This document shows, in pieces, positions 1 to 7,655 of a stretch of 12,068 nucleotides of DNA. Positions within the stretch are counted from its first letter, which is position 1, and each line of letters starts with the position of its first letter. Where the stretch lies: the NCBI GenBank assembly GCA_963579025.1, contig CAUZFZ010000235.1, positions 1-12,068 on the forward strand, read 5' to 3'. The notes beneath the pieces are model-generated. The model saw only the letters and a program-made list of their open reading frames with translations. It had not been told where the DNA came from and did no database searches. Source of the stretch: CAUZFZ01 sp963579025 (GTDB taxonomy: Bacteria > Planctomycetota > Planctomycetia > Planctomycetales > Planctomycetaceae). The translations under genes and the position numbers were made by a program.

Positions 1-1464
1 CCGGACGCCAGAAACGTCTGCCCACAAGCAGGTCTTCATCTACGAACACGATCCTCAGAATCGCTCGTTTTCCCGCGAATTCCAGCAGCCCGGGAACTGC
101 TGTATCTGCATGGTGGTCAATGGAACGGTAAGCAGATCATTCCCGCAGAATTCGTCACGGCAACGAGCACAACGGTCAAATCCGTTGTGGGCATTCCGGA
201 AGTCGATGCGAAGCGTTACGGGAATGCGTCGGATCACTACGGTCTACTGTGGTGGAACAACGCAGACGGCACGCTGAAGAACGTCCCGCGCGACGCGTAT
301 TGGTCATGGGGCTTATACGAAAGTCTGATCGTCGTCATTCCCTCGCTGAACATTGTCGTGGCCAGAGCCGGCAAGTCCTGGAAACGTGATTGGGCCGGAC
401 ACTACGACGTGCTGCAACCATTCTTTGATCCGATTGTGACCTCAATCCGCGATAAGGCTGCTCGTGCGGAAAACTGTGTGTTCGAGGAAGTTGCCGACGA
501 GCCAGATCGTGATCGCAGACCGTATCCACAGAGTTCGGTTATTCGTGACATCGAGTGGGCTGACGCATCAACGATCATCCGCAACGCCAAAGGCAGCGAC
601 AACTGGCCGATCACCTGGGGCGACGACGATGCCCTGTATACGGCGTACGGCGACGGCCGTGGGTTCAAACCAAATGTCGATCGCAAACTCAGCATGGGCC
701 TGTGCAAAGTGACGGGCAGTCCGGATGCATTCGTCAGCGTGAATCTTCGTTCGCCGGATGCAGAGCGAACGGGTGGCGGAGCGGGTGGTCCCAAAGTGAG
801 TGGCATGCTGATGGTCGACCGCGTCCTTTACATGCTGGTTCGCAACACGGCGAACTCACAACTCGCATGGTCGAGCAATCACGGTCGCACCTGGACCTGG
901 AGCGATTGGAAATTCACGACCAGCTTCGGCTATCCGACCTTTCTGAATTTCGGAAAGAACTACGCAGGGGCACGCGACGAATTCGTTTACGTCTACTCGC
1001 AGGACTCGGACAGCGCATACAAGCGAGCGGATCGCATGGTGCTGGCCCGTGTTCCCGTCACACAGATCAGAAAGCAGGACGCCTACGATTACTTTGAAAA
1101 GCTCGATGATGGGTCACCTGTGTGGACCAGCGACATCGACCGGCGTGGAGCTGTCTTTGTCCACAAGAGCAACTGCTATCGATCGTCGGTCAGCTACAAC
1201 CCGACACTGCGGAGATATCTCTGGTGCCAGACAGGGGCGGGAGGCGACACACGGTTTCGAGGTGGTCTGGCAATCTACGACGCGCCCGAACCATGGGGCC
1301 CGTGGACGACCGCGTTCTCGGCAGACAAATGGGATGTCGGTCCGGGGGAAACATCGTGCCTGCCTGTGAAATGGATGAGTCCCGACGGCCGCACAGTCCA
1401 CCTGGTGTTCTCCGGCGACGACTCGTTTGCCGTACGCAAAGGCCGACTGTTGCTGCACGACTAG
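1..1464 (+). CDS. Serine hydrolase (beta-lactamase family) fused to DUF4185/sialidase-like propeller domain, 5'-partial
   Basis: The frame is open from the first base, so the N-terminus, including any SxxK and YxN catalytic motifs, lies outside the window. The segment reading LLYLHGGQWNGKQIIPAEFV (97-156) and then HYGLLWWNN, WSWGLYESLIVVIPSLNIVV and ARAGKSW is the typical C-terminal part of class C beta-lactamase-like serine hydrolases in planctomycetes. From about base 526 a second domain follows: SDNWPITWGDDDALYTAYGD and later SSNHGRTW, which resembles an Asp-box, as in DUF4185 or sialidase-like beta-propellers that bind or cleave glycans. The stop is TAG at 1462. Upstream of base 94 the frame-1 translation does not look like the family, while frame 2 does better (SREFQQPG), so an indel near 92-97 is possible. 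The first recognisable internal start is GTG at 187, but it lies inside the domain and is not a credible gene start. The function as a secreted or periplasmic esterase/peptidase with glycan binding is inferred from family. Confidence 0.75.
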   Translation, partial: PDARNVCPQAGLHLRTRSSESLVFPRIPAARELLYLHGGQWNGKQIIPAEFVTATSTTVKSVVGIPEVDAKRYGNASDHYGLLWWNNADGTLKNVPRDAYWSWGLYESLIVVIPSLNIVVARAGKSWKRDWAGHYDVLQPFFDPIVTSIRDKAARAENCVFEEVADEPDRDRRPYPQSSVIRDIEWADASTIIRNAKGSDNWPITWGDDDALYTAYGDGRGFKPNVDRKLSMGLCKVTGSPDAFVSVNLRSPDAERTGGGAGGPKVSGMLMVDRVLYMLVRNTANSQLAWSSNHGRTWTWSDWKFTTSFGYPTFLNFGKNYAGARDEFVYVYSQDSDSAYKRADRMVLARVPVTQIRKQDAYDYFEKLDDGSPVWTSDIDRRGAVFVHKSNCYRSSVSYNPTLRRYLWCQTGAGGDTRFRGGLAIYDAPEPWGPWTTAFSADKWDVGPGETSCLPVKWMSPDGRTVHLVFSGDDSFAVRKGRLLLHD

Positions 1465-1487
1465 AGCATTGTCTGTATTCCATTTCT

Positions 1488-1669
1488 GTGAGCCGTAGGC
1501 GCTAGCCCAATGGTCCCAGAGTTGTAGCGGAACGGCGCAAGCCGTCCGGTACCACGAGAGAAAACTCCCCGAAAACCGGGCGGCTTGCGCCGCACCGCTA
1601 CTTCGCATTGCACAACTCTGGTGCCATTGGGCGCTAGCCTTGGGCCCGAGGCTAGCGCCTACGGCTCAC
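1488..1669. repeat. 182-bp imperfect palindromic intergenic repeat
   Basis: The outer arms GTGAGCCGTAGGCGCTAGC (1488-1506) and its exact reverse complement (1651-1669) flank further paired blocks. Block 1507-1525 pairs with 1612-1630 (17 of 19), and 1526-1544 pairs with 1581-1599 (17 of 19, core GGCGCAAGCCG). The right side carries an extra hairpin, GGCGCTAGCC (1630-1639) against GGCTAGCGCC (1650-1659), around GGGCCC. The whole element can fold as one long cruciform or RNA hairpin with a loop near 1545-1580. It sits between two codirectional genes and has no coding potential. It resembles the REP/MITE-like repeats dispersed in planctomycete genomes, which is inference here because only one copy is in view. 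It could also act as a transcription barrier after the upstream gene. Confidence 0.85.
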
Positions 1670-1713
1670 GGTTCCTGGTAGTCAAACGTTAAAGTGCTCT
1701 AAACGAAATATCT

Positions 1714-1717
1714 GGAG
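1714..1717 (+). promoter_or_regulatory. Ribosome binding site GGAG for the alpha/beta-hydrolase
   Basis: GGAG lies six bases before the ATG at 1724. It supports that start, which is also the one that gives a signal-peptide-like N-terminus. Confidence 0.5.
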
Positions 1718-1723
1718 CTTCTG

Positions 1724-3676
1724 ATGAGAAGTCGTTCATTAATAAGCTGCTTTGTGCAACTGACTGGCGCCATGGTTCTCGCCGTGCCAGGGTTTTCGTC
1801 CGACGCTATCTGCGATGAAACGCGATTGCCGGGAACAGAGCCGCTAGTGTGGGTTGAGGCTGATCTACCTGATCGACTGATGGATGGCGCCCACCGGTGT
1901 GTAGAAAGGAAGATCGCCGATGCCGCGAAGAACCGACGCGACTTCTGGCCATCCAAAGATGCAGACGCTGACGAATCTAAGAAGATAATTGATGCGAACC
2001 GAGCCGAACTGAAAACGATCATTGGTGCGAACGATGAGCGGCTGCCCGCACGAATTGAGTACTTCGGCAATACATTCGAACGCGTGATTGCCTACCAGGG
2101 CAAAGGGTTTCGAGCCACGACGGTTCGCTGGCCAGTACTTGAAGGAGTCTGGGGAGAAGGTCTGCTCGTCACCCCAGACGAACTTGTGGTGGCGGCGGCT
2201 ATCGTGGTACCTGACGCGGGTCAGACTCCGGAACAACTGCTCGGGATGGAAAAAGGCGTTCCACCCGATTCCCAGATCGCCAGGTTGCTTGTCGCGAACC
2301 AGGTCGAAGTGTTGATTCCGCTGCTGGTCAGTCGAGACAAGCTCGACACCGAGGACACGCGGCTGAAACGTTCTGACCAGACGCAGCGCGAATGGCTGTA
2401 CCGTCAGGCGTTTCACATGGGTCGGCACATCATCGGTTATGAAGTCCAGAAAGTGCTCGCAGCGGTCAGTTGGCTGGAAGTACGGCATTTACAGGAATCC
2501 GCTTCATGGAAACGACCGCGCGAGCCGTTCGCTGTCCCGGACAATGAGAAGTTGACACTCGTCATCAAACCGACTTACGCGGTCGGGACGTTGGTGGGAT
2601 CTACCGAACCGATCGGAATTGCCGGCTACGGAGAGGGAGCGCTGATCGCGTTGTACGCGGCGGCAATCGACACTCGCATTGATGCCGCTCTGATCAGCGG
2701 CTACTTCGATTCGCGCGAGAATGTCTGGTCCGAGCCGATCTACCGAAATGTATGGAGCCTCCTGAAACGATTTGGCGATGCCGAAATTGCGTCGCTGATA
2801 CTCCCACGAAAGCTGATCATCGAGCACAGTGAGGCGCCAACGATCGTCGGACACAAGGGCGATTCCAAGACGCCACCGTTCGAACGTGTTCAGCGCGAAG
2901 TTGCTCGGATTCAGACTCCACAAGGAGCCGATCACCCCGTCTTCATTCATGGCGAGGACAATGCAACAACCGGTCCGTACTCAGCGCAAGCAACGGCTGC
3001 GTTTCTCAAGTCACTCCAAGTCGAGTCGTCCGACAAGCCTGTCGATCGCATGTACGACAATCGACACGCCTTCGATCTGCCCGCACGTAAACAACGCGCC
3101 GTTCAGCAGATTGAAGATCACGTGCAACAACTGGTGCGAAAGTCGGAGCACGTTCGTGATCAGTTCATGTTGTATGAGTTGATGCCTGAGTTGGCCAATT
3201 CGAGGTGGAGTACCGAAAAGCAGCACCCAACACACAATGCGAAGACGTTCATCGAAGGTGCCCGCAAATTCAGGCAGCGGTTTCAAGAAGAATCAATCGG
3301 GCGCTTCGATGAGGCATTACTATCATTCAACGCCCGATCACGGTTGATCCGAACAACCGACAAATGGAAAGCCTACGACGTCGCGCTGGATGTCTTCGAC
3401 GACCTGATCGCCTGGGGCGTGCTTGTTCTTCCCAACGACCTGAAAGCAGATGAGAAGCGACCGGTCGTCGTCTGTCAGCACGGTCGACAGGGAGTCCCGC
3501 GTGACACGCTCGACAATCACAAAACTGCCTATAACGACTTTGCGGCAAAGCTCGCCGAACGCGGCTTCATCACGTTCGCTCCGCACAAGTTGTACTACGG
3601 TGAGGATCGCTACCGGTGGCTCGATCGCAAGGCCAACACGATCGGATGTTCGTTGTTCTCATTTATCGTCGTGTAG
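1724..3676 (+). pseudogene. Secreted alpha/beta-hydrolase (dienelactone hydrolase / acetyl xylan esterase type), 3'-truncated
   Basis: The product has 650 residues. Residues 1-28 form a signal peptide (basic start, then a hydrophobic stretch to about VPGFSS), so the enzyme is exported. Residues 120-430 are a first alpha/beta-hydrolase-like unit with an elbow reading AGYGEGA (300-306), where the usual GxSxG serine is replaced by Gly-Glu, so this unit is probably non-catalytic. Residues 545-650 begin a second hydrolase unit: WGVLVLPNDL, then the oxyanion strand VVVCQHGRQG (581-590), then YYGEDRYRWLDRK. The reading frame ends directly after CSLFSFIVV, before any second nucleophile elbow or His/Asp of the triad, while relatives continue for well over a hundred residues. 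No continuation is found in any frame of the next 300 bases. I therefore call it a broken gene whose tail was lost, probably when the accessory region to the right was inserted. The product may still be made but is unlikely to be active. The start is supported by GGAG at 1714. Confidence 0.65.
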
Positions 3677-3970
3677 ACGCCGGCTAGAAAACGTAGCGCC
3701 GGGCGGGCGAAAAACGGGGCGCTGTTTGTGTTTTGCGCGGACCGATGTTCGTTGAGAGATTGACGACAACTTTAGCCCGGAATTGGATCGGTTCCGTTAC
3801 TCTGTACGCCTCGCCGGCAGGCCTATGGTGCCTCCTGACGGAATGAGACATCGTCTCCGTTTTCGGCCGAGGGCCGAACTCCCACTTCCACTGGCTGTAC
3901 GATGGCCACGACGAGCACCCGCTGAGGAATTACGCACTCCAAGGCGGGTGATTTTGTTGCCGCATCATCT
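3677..3970. other. Gene-free junction region between the truncated hydrolase and the accessory genes
   Basis: No convincing gene is present. A stem AGCGCC (3695-3700) / GGCGCT (3718-3723) followed by a T-rich stretch (GTTTGTGTTTT) could be a weak terminator. At 3847-3951 there is an open frame without a start codon that ends in HFHWLYDGHDEHPLRNYAL then QGG and TGA. This reads like the C-terminus of a real protein and may be a decayed gene end. The abrupt loss of hydrolase sequence at about 3672 places a recombination or insertion boundary at the left edge of this stretch. No flanking direct repeat can be tested because the other end is not in the window. Confidence 0.4.
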
Positions 3971-3976
3971 GAGAGG
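3971..3976 (+). promoter_or_regulatory. Ribosome binding site GAGAGG for the conjugation ATPase
   Basis: GAGAGG lies six bases before the ATG at 3983. It supports that ATG over the in-frame ATG at 3995. Confidence 0.5.
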
Positions 3977-3982
3977 TATAGG

Positions 3983-6250
3983 ATGCGGGCCAAGATGCGG
4001 ATCCGTATTTGCGTTCCACCGGATAATCAGCACGGCCCAGAGCGAATGCGGCAGGCACTTGCCGCTATTCATGAGGCGATATCTGGACACGCCGAGGTCA
4101 AGCTCGGTTTTGACGAAGTCGGCGGCACGGTCGGGCTCTTTTGTGAGTTTCCGGATTGGCTGGCTGACACTGTGGATGCTCAGCTTCACGCCGCGTACCC
4201 GGATGCGAGAACCGAGCTATCACCGAAAGTCGATCGCACATCGCCCGAGCGGTCACTCGTGCTTCGACTGAAGCCCGATGTGTATCCGCTGCTCCGGCAT
4301 CAGCAGTTTGAAGAAGAAGGAGATCCCGTCGGCGGCATCCTTGAGGCTCTGGCCGCTGTCGCCGACGAAAGCACGTCTGTTTCGGCCAAACTGACTGTGC
4401 GACCTGCCTCGCCCCTGCAGAGACGACGACTGCATAGGGCAATTCGCACACTCGCGATCAAGCCGCTTCAGGATCACGATTGGCTGCAGTGGCTGTACCT
4501 GACCGCAGCGTACTCACGATTCGTGTTTCTCAGAGTGATTGCGCGATGCGTGGAGTTCTTTGTGTCGCCCCCGTCAGACCGCAGACGCGACCTGATTTCT
4601 ACAACGGCTCGACGATGCCGGGATGCCGAGCATCAGCTCCAGACGGCGAACGACAAAGCAAACCGCCATCTCTTTGATGTGCAGTTGCGGGTTGTGCTGT
4701 ACGGGCCTCAGAGTCGAGCGGACGCTCGCAACATTCTACGTCAAGTTGCGGCAGCACTGGGGCGACTGACCGTACCGGGGCTGTCCGCCTTTCACCCTGT
4801 CCGCCGATTTCTCTGGAAGTTCGATCGTCGAGGCACGTTTCTCTTGAGCGACGCAGAGCTGGCCACACTGTGGCATCTCCCGACATTCACGGCCCGCAGC
4901 TTCCGACAGCACACCTCACCATTTCGGCAACTGGAGCCGCCCGTGAACCTGCCGCTCGTCGCGGATGTTACAGACATCACGGCAATCGGGCAGGTTGACT
5001 ACCGGAAGCAGTCAGGAGAATTCGGTGTATTCACGGACGATCGGCGTCGGCATCTCTTCGTTGTCGGAAAGACTGGAATGGGCAAGACGACGCTGCTCCG
5101 CAATCTCATCCTGTCGGATATTTCTGCAGGTCGCGGTGTCGCCATCATCGACCCGCATGGTGATCTGGCTAATGACACCGTATCAGTCGTCCCCGCATGG
5201 CGGACAAATGATGTCGTGCTTTTCGATGCCGGTGACCGGGATCATCCGATCGCATTCAATCCGCTGACGTGCACCGATCCGCACGAACGCCCATTGCGGG
5301 CTGCCGGAATCGTCAGTGCATTTCGCAAACTCTACAGCGACTCATGGGGGCCGCGTCTCGAACACATCCTTCGCTACACGGTCCTGGCACTCATTGAAAC
5401 GCCTGGAGCATCTCTGCTTTCTATTGGTCCGATGTTGACCAATGGAGAGTTCCGCCGGGACGTCCTTGCCCACGTCTCGGATCCGGTCGTCGCGGAGTTC
5501 TTCCGGGGCGAGTTTCAATCGTGGAATGACCGGTATCGGTCGGAGGCAACTGCACCTGTGCTGAACAAAGTCGGACAGTTCGTCGCGAACCCGATCCTCA
5601 GAGCGATCCTTGCGGCACCTGAGTCGAAACTCGATTTGCGAGAGGTCATGGACGAGGGGCGAATCCTGATCGTAAACCTGTCGAAGGGAAGAGTGGGGGA
5701 TGACGGCTCATCCCTGCTCGGTTCACTGGTGGTCACGTGCCTGCAGCTTGCCGCGATGGGGCGCGCTGACGTCCCGGAATCCGAACGTCGTGATTTCTTC
5801 GCCTACGTCGACGAGTTCCAGAACTTCGCCACTGACTCCTTCGCTACGATTCTCAGTGAAGCCCGAAAGTACCGGCTGTCTCTGACGCTGGCGAATCAGT
5901 ATCTGGACCAGATTGAAGAGACGACGCTGTCCGCGGTCTTTGGAAACGTCGGCACGATTCTCTCGTTCAATCTGGGAGCGGATGATGCCGAGACCATTGC
6001 GAACCAGTTTGGTGGCGACATGACGCCACGCGATCTGATGAATCTTCCCAAATACAGTGCCTACGCCCGACTCCTGATTGACGGGCAGCCGACGCGACCA
6101 TTCTCGATGCGGACAATTGCGCCCGTTCCGGTCGAGTCTTCCGCCGAACGGACTGCGATTGTGCGTCGTACGTCGTTTCATCGCTATGGCGTCACAACAT
6201 GTCCTGACGTCTTTAGTATTCCGCGTCCTCTGGCGAAAGCGGTCTCGTAG
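3983..6250 (+). CDS. Type IV secretion/conjugation-type DNA-translocating ATPase (VirD4/TraG/HerA superfamily)
   Basis: The protein has 755 residues. The N-terminal 330 residues are a variable domain with a short hydrophobic patch near 171-193 (LYLTAAYSRFVFLRVIARCV), which may be a weak membrane contact but is not a clear transmembrane helix. The P-loop ATPase follows. Walker A is VGKTGMGKTT (361-370), then IIDPHGD (388-394), typical of conjugative coupling ATPases. Walker B is FFAYVDEFQNF (605-615) with D610-E611, followed by LSEARKYRLSLTLANQYLDQ (624-643), which carries the sensor-like Q639. This IDPHGD plus DEFQNF plus LANQ combination marks the VirD4/TraG/TrwB and related HerA-FtsK ATPases that drive DNA through a membrane pore. 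It is the only transfer component in view. Its 3' end overlaps the convergent replication-relaxation gene by 67 bases. That pairing is common on plasmids and integrative elements, so a role in transfer or partition of this element is inferred. Confidence 0.85.
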   Translation: MRAKMRIRICVPPDNQHGPERMRQALAAIHEAISGHAEVKLGFDEVGGTVGLFCEFPDWLADTVDAQLHAAYPDARTELSPKVDRTSPERSLVLRLKPDVYPLLRHQQFEEEGDPVGGILEALAAVADESTSVSAKLTVRPASPLQRRRLHRAIRTLAIKPLQDHDWLQWLYLTAAYSRFVFLRVIARCVEFFVSPPSDRRRDLISTTARRCRDAEHQLQTANDKANRHLFDVQLRVVLYGPQSRADARNILRQVAAALGRLTVPGLSAFHPVRRFLWKFDRRGTFLLSDAELATLWHLPTFTARSFRQHTSPFRQLEPPVNLPLVADVTDITAIGQVDYRKQSGEFGVFTDDRRRHLFVVGKTGMGKTTLLRNLILSDISAGRGVAIIDPHGDLANDTVSVVPAWRTNDVVLFDAGDRDHPIAFNPLTCTDPHERPLRAAGIVSAFRKLYSDSWGPRLEHILRYTVLALIETPGASLLSIGPMLTNGEFRRDVLAHVSDPVVAEFFRGEFQSWNDRYRSEATAPVLNKVGQFVANPILRAILAAPESKLDLREVMDEGRILIVNLSKGRVGDDGSSLLGSLVVTCLQLAAMGRADVPESERRDFFAYVDEFQNFATDSFATILSEARKYRLSLTLANQYLDQIEETTLSAVFGNVGTILSFNLGADDAETIANQFGGDMTPRDLMNLPKYSAYARLLIDGQPTRPFSMRTIAPVPVESSAERTAIVRRTSFHRYGVTTCPDVFSIPRPLAKAVS

Positions 6251-7074
6251 CGAGCTGTCGACTGCAGGAGCCCGATCCGTGCGTGATACGCCGACGCGAA
6301 GCACGGGACGAAGAGCGCGTCGTCCGTCGCCGTGAAGTCCGCGAGTCGGCATGCGTAGACCCGTGCAAAGTGCGGATCGGATTCGAACGCTGCCGCGGCT
6401 TCGACCATGTGCTGCAGTCGCTCGATCCTTCCAGTCGTCACAAACAACACGCGGAATCGCTGCCCAGTCCACTGGGCAACTTCTCTATAGAGTCGGACCT
6501 TGCGTTCAATGCTGTCGACCGAATCGAACGCACTACGAATACGCTCCGTCGAGCAGTCCATCTCGACGCAATACTGCAGACGTCGCCCGGATGGGAATTC
6601 CAGTTCAAAGGTCGCGTCGGGGACAAGCGTCGCAGGGCCGACAGTCAGGCGGACTGTGTTCTCCGCCCGAAAGTCGCGGACGGCGATGCCTCGATGAGCC
6701 GCTGCGATGTGCAGGTGGGCGATAAAGTCGGCGAGACATCGTGTGTGTTTCTGCGCCGACCATCCGACCGGTTGCAGGAACCGTCTGGTCGGCAGGACCG
6801 CGTCAGGGCCGCACACCGAACTGAAGCCACGGCGGGTGAGCTGATAATAGGCGGGCGGTTCACCGCGTTGCGCCGTGCCATAGCGATGCTGCTGGATGAA
6901 TCCTGCCTCGCCCAGTCGCTGTAGTCGACGTTTTAGAAGACGCTCACCTGTGAACGGTGTGGCGAACGTACGACTCAGCTTCAACAACTGAGCGGCGGTG
7001 AAAGGGGACATGAGCAATACCGAAAACACGGCATAGTCGCGATCGGTGAGGAGAACGTGGTGGCTTTCGGGCAT
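6184..7074 (-). CDS. Replication-relaxation family protein (plasmid/mobile-element replication or mobilisation)
   Basis: The protein has 296 residues. Residues 9-88 form a winged helix: LTDRDYAVFSVLLMSPFTAA, then RRLQRLGEAGFI, then YYQLTRRGF, the usual opening of the Replic_Relax (PF13814) family. It is followed by KHTRCLADF (109-117), PDATFELEF (152-160), VEMDCSTERI (170-179), KVRLYREV (192-199) and FRVLFVTTGRIERL (207-220). These correspond in order to the family pattern His-x-x-x-v-x-x-F, PDa, E-x-D-x-g-T-E, K-x-x-x-Y and R-v-l-x-v-T. Members sit on plasmids and integrated elements of actinobacteria, firmicutes and planctomycetes, and are thought to bind DNA in replication or mobilisation; the exact role is not settled. 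The last 67 bases overlap the convergent ATPase gene, so both C-termini are encoded by opposite strands of the same DNA. The start ATG at 7074 lies shortly after a CTGTGGTACCAT promoter-like box. Confidence 0.8.
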   Translation of the reverse strand: MPESHHVLLTDRDYAVFSVLLMSPFTAAQLLKLSRTFATPFTGERLLKRRLQRLGEAGFIQQHRYGTAQRGEPPAYYQLTRRGFSSVCGPDAVLPTRRFLQPVGWSAQKHTRCLADFIAHLHIAAAHRGIAVRDFRAENTVRLTVGPATLVPDATFELEFPSGRRLQYCVEMDCSTERIRSAFDSVDSIERKVRLYREVAQWTGQRFRVLFVTTGRIERLQHMVEAAAAFESDPHFARVYACRLADFTATDDALFVPCFASAYHARIGLLQSTARYETAFARGRGILKTSGHVVTP

Positions 7075-7085
7075 CGGGTTGGCGG

Positions 7086-7098
7086 CATGGTACCACAG
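7086..7098 (-). promoter_or_regulatory. Promoter-like box CTGTGGTACCATG before the replication-relaxation gene
   Basis: Read on the minus strand, CTGTG plus one base is followed by TACCAT (7087-7092), an extended -10-like element (TGnTAnnnT). The start codon lies 12 bases after the hexamer. Near-identical boxes precede the primase and both antitoxin genes. No -35 was recognised. Confidence 0.4.
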
Positions 7099-7288
7099 CC
7101 GATGGGTGTGGGGTGCATTGCGATTGTCGCAAGAATCAAGTGCCGGAATGTAGTTCCATCCCCAAAACTCGAGAATTCGGTGTCGACGATCATTTTTAGG
7201 TCAATTTTCCAGCGTCTCATTACATGAGTAGATTGAAGGCCGTTTCTGACGCCTTCTCGAAAACTGGCTCAAAAGCACAGTTGCACTC

Positions 7289-7293
7289 AGGAG
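7289..7293 (+). promoter_or_regulatory. Ribosome binding site AGGAG deciding the GTG start of the zinc-finger gene
   Basis: A strong AGGAG lies seven bases before GTG 7301. It shows that the first reading frame of the split zinc-finger gene is a real translation start, even though that frame alone ends out of register. Confidence 0.6.
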
Positions 7294-7300
7294 ATCACTT

Positions 7301-7655
7301 GTGAATATATTCAGAAGATTTGCGGAGCAAGTGAATTGCGTTGTCCATGCGGCTCGGTTTATCCGGCAAACGTTCATGTTAGCCTGCGGGTACGTAGGTC
7401 GCGAAACGAAGCACGCCGCTTCAACCGTGCTGGACTGTCCAGTATGTTATGGAACGGGCAAGAGTGCCCTCAATCGGTGTAGATGCCCCCCGGTGCGTAG
7501 GCGTTGGACAGATTCGTGTGACTGGAGTCACCTCTGCCCCTTGTCGCTACTGTGAGGGCAGTGGAGTCAATCCCTATGCGCGAGAACGAGACGTGTGCCC
7601 GGTCTGTGATGGTGTCGGGCTCAGCGCGGAGAATTCGGACGTGAGGAGACTCTAA
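7301..7655 (+). CDS. DnaJ-type zinc-finger-only protein with four CxxCxGxG motifs, split by a +1 frameshift at C6
   Basis: Translation starts at GTG 7301 after AGGAG. In that frame only one motif, CPVCYGTG, is read, and the frame then ends at 7555 as an arginine-rich tail. A second frame, from 7488 on, carries CRYCEGSG and CPVCDGVG and stops at TAA 7653-7655. Skipping one base within CCCCCC (7486-7491) joins them into a 117-residue product with four motifs: CPVCYGTG (46-53), CPRCVGVG (62-69, created exactly at the join), CRYCEGSG (81-88) and CPVCDGVG (99-106). Their spacing (16, 19 and 18 residues) matches the cysteine-rich domain of DnaJ, which binds two zinc ions and helps hold unfolded protein. 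There is no J domain or substrate-binding C-terminus, as in BSD2-like zinc-finger-only chaperones. The shift may be programmed, a mutation or a sequencing error. The stop overlaps the start of the SET gene (TAATG), so the two form an operon. Confidence 0.7.
7643..7648 (+). promoter_or_regulatory. Ribosome binding site GAGGAG for the SET-domain gene
   Basis: GAGGAG lies six bases before ATG 7655 and inside the last codons of the zinc-finger gene. With the TAATG overlap it points to coupled translation of the two genes. Confidence 0.6.

Noticed and set aside
1865..2488. 207-residue minus-strand ORF
   Set aside because: Antisense to the hydrolase, with no motifs or ribosome site.
3783..4271. 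162-residue plus-strand ORF
   Set aside because: Arg/Ser/Pro-rich composition typical of a shadow frame. It overlaps most of the well-supported ATPase N-terminus and has no recognisable domain.
6283..6924. 213-residue plus-strand ORF opposite the replication-relaxation gene
   Set aside because: The minus-strand protein has clear family motifs, while this one has none and reads as its antisense shadow.
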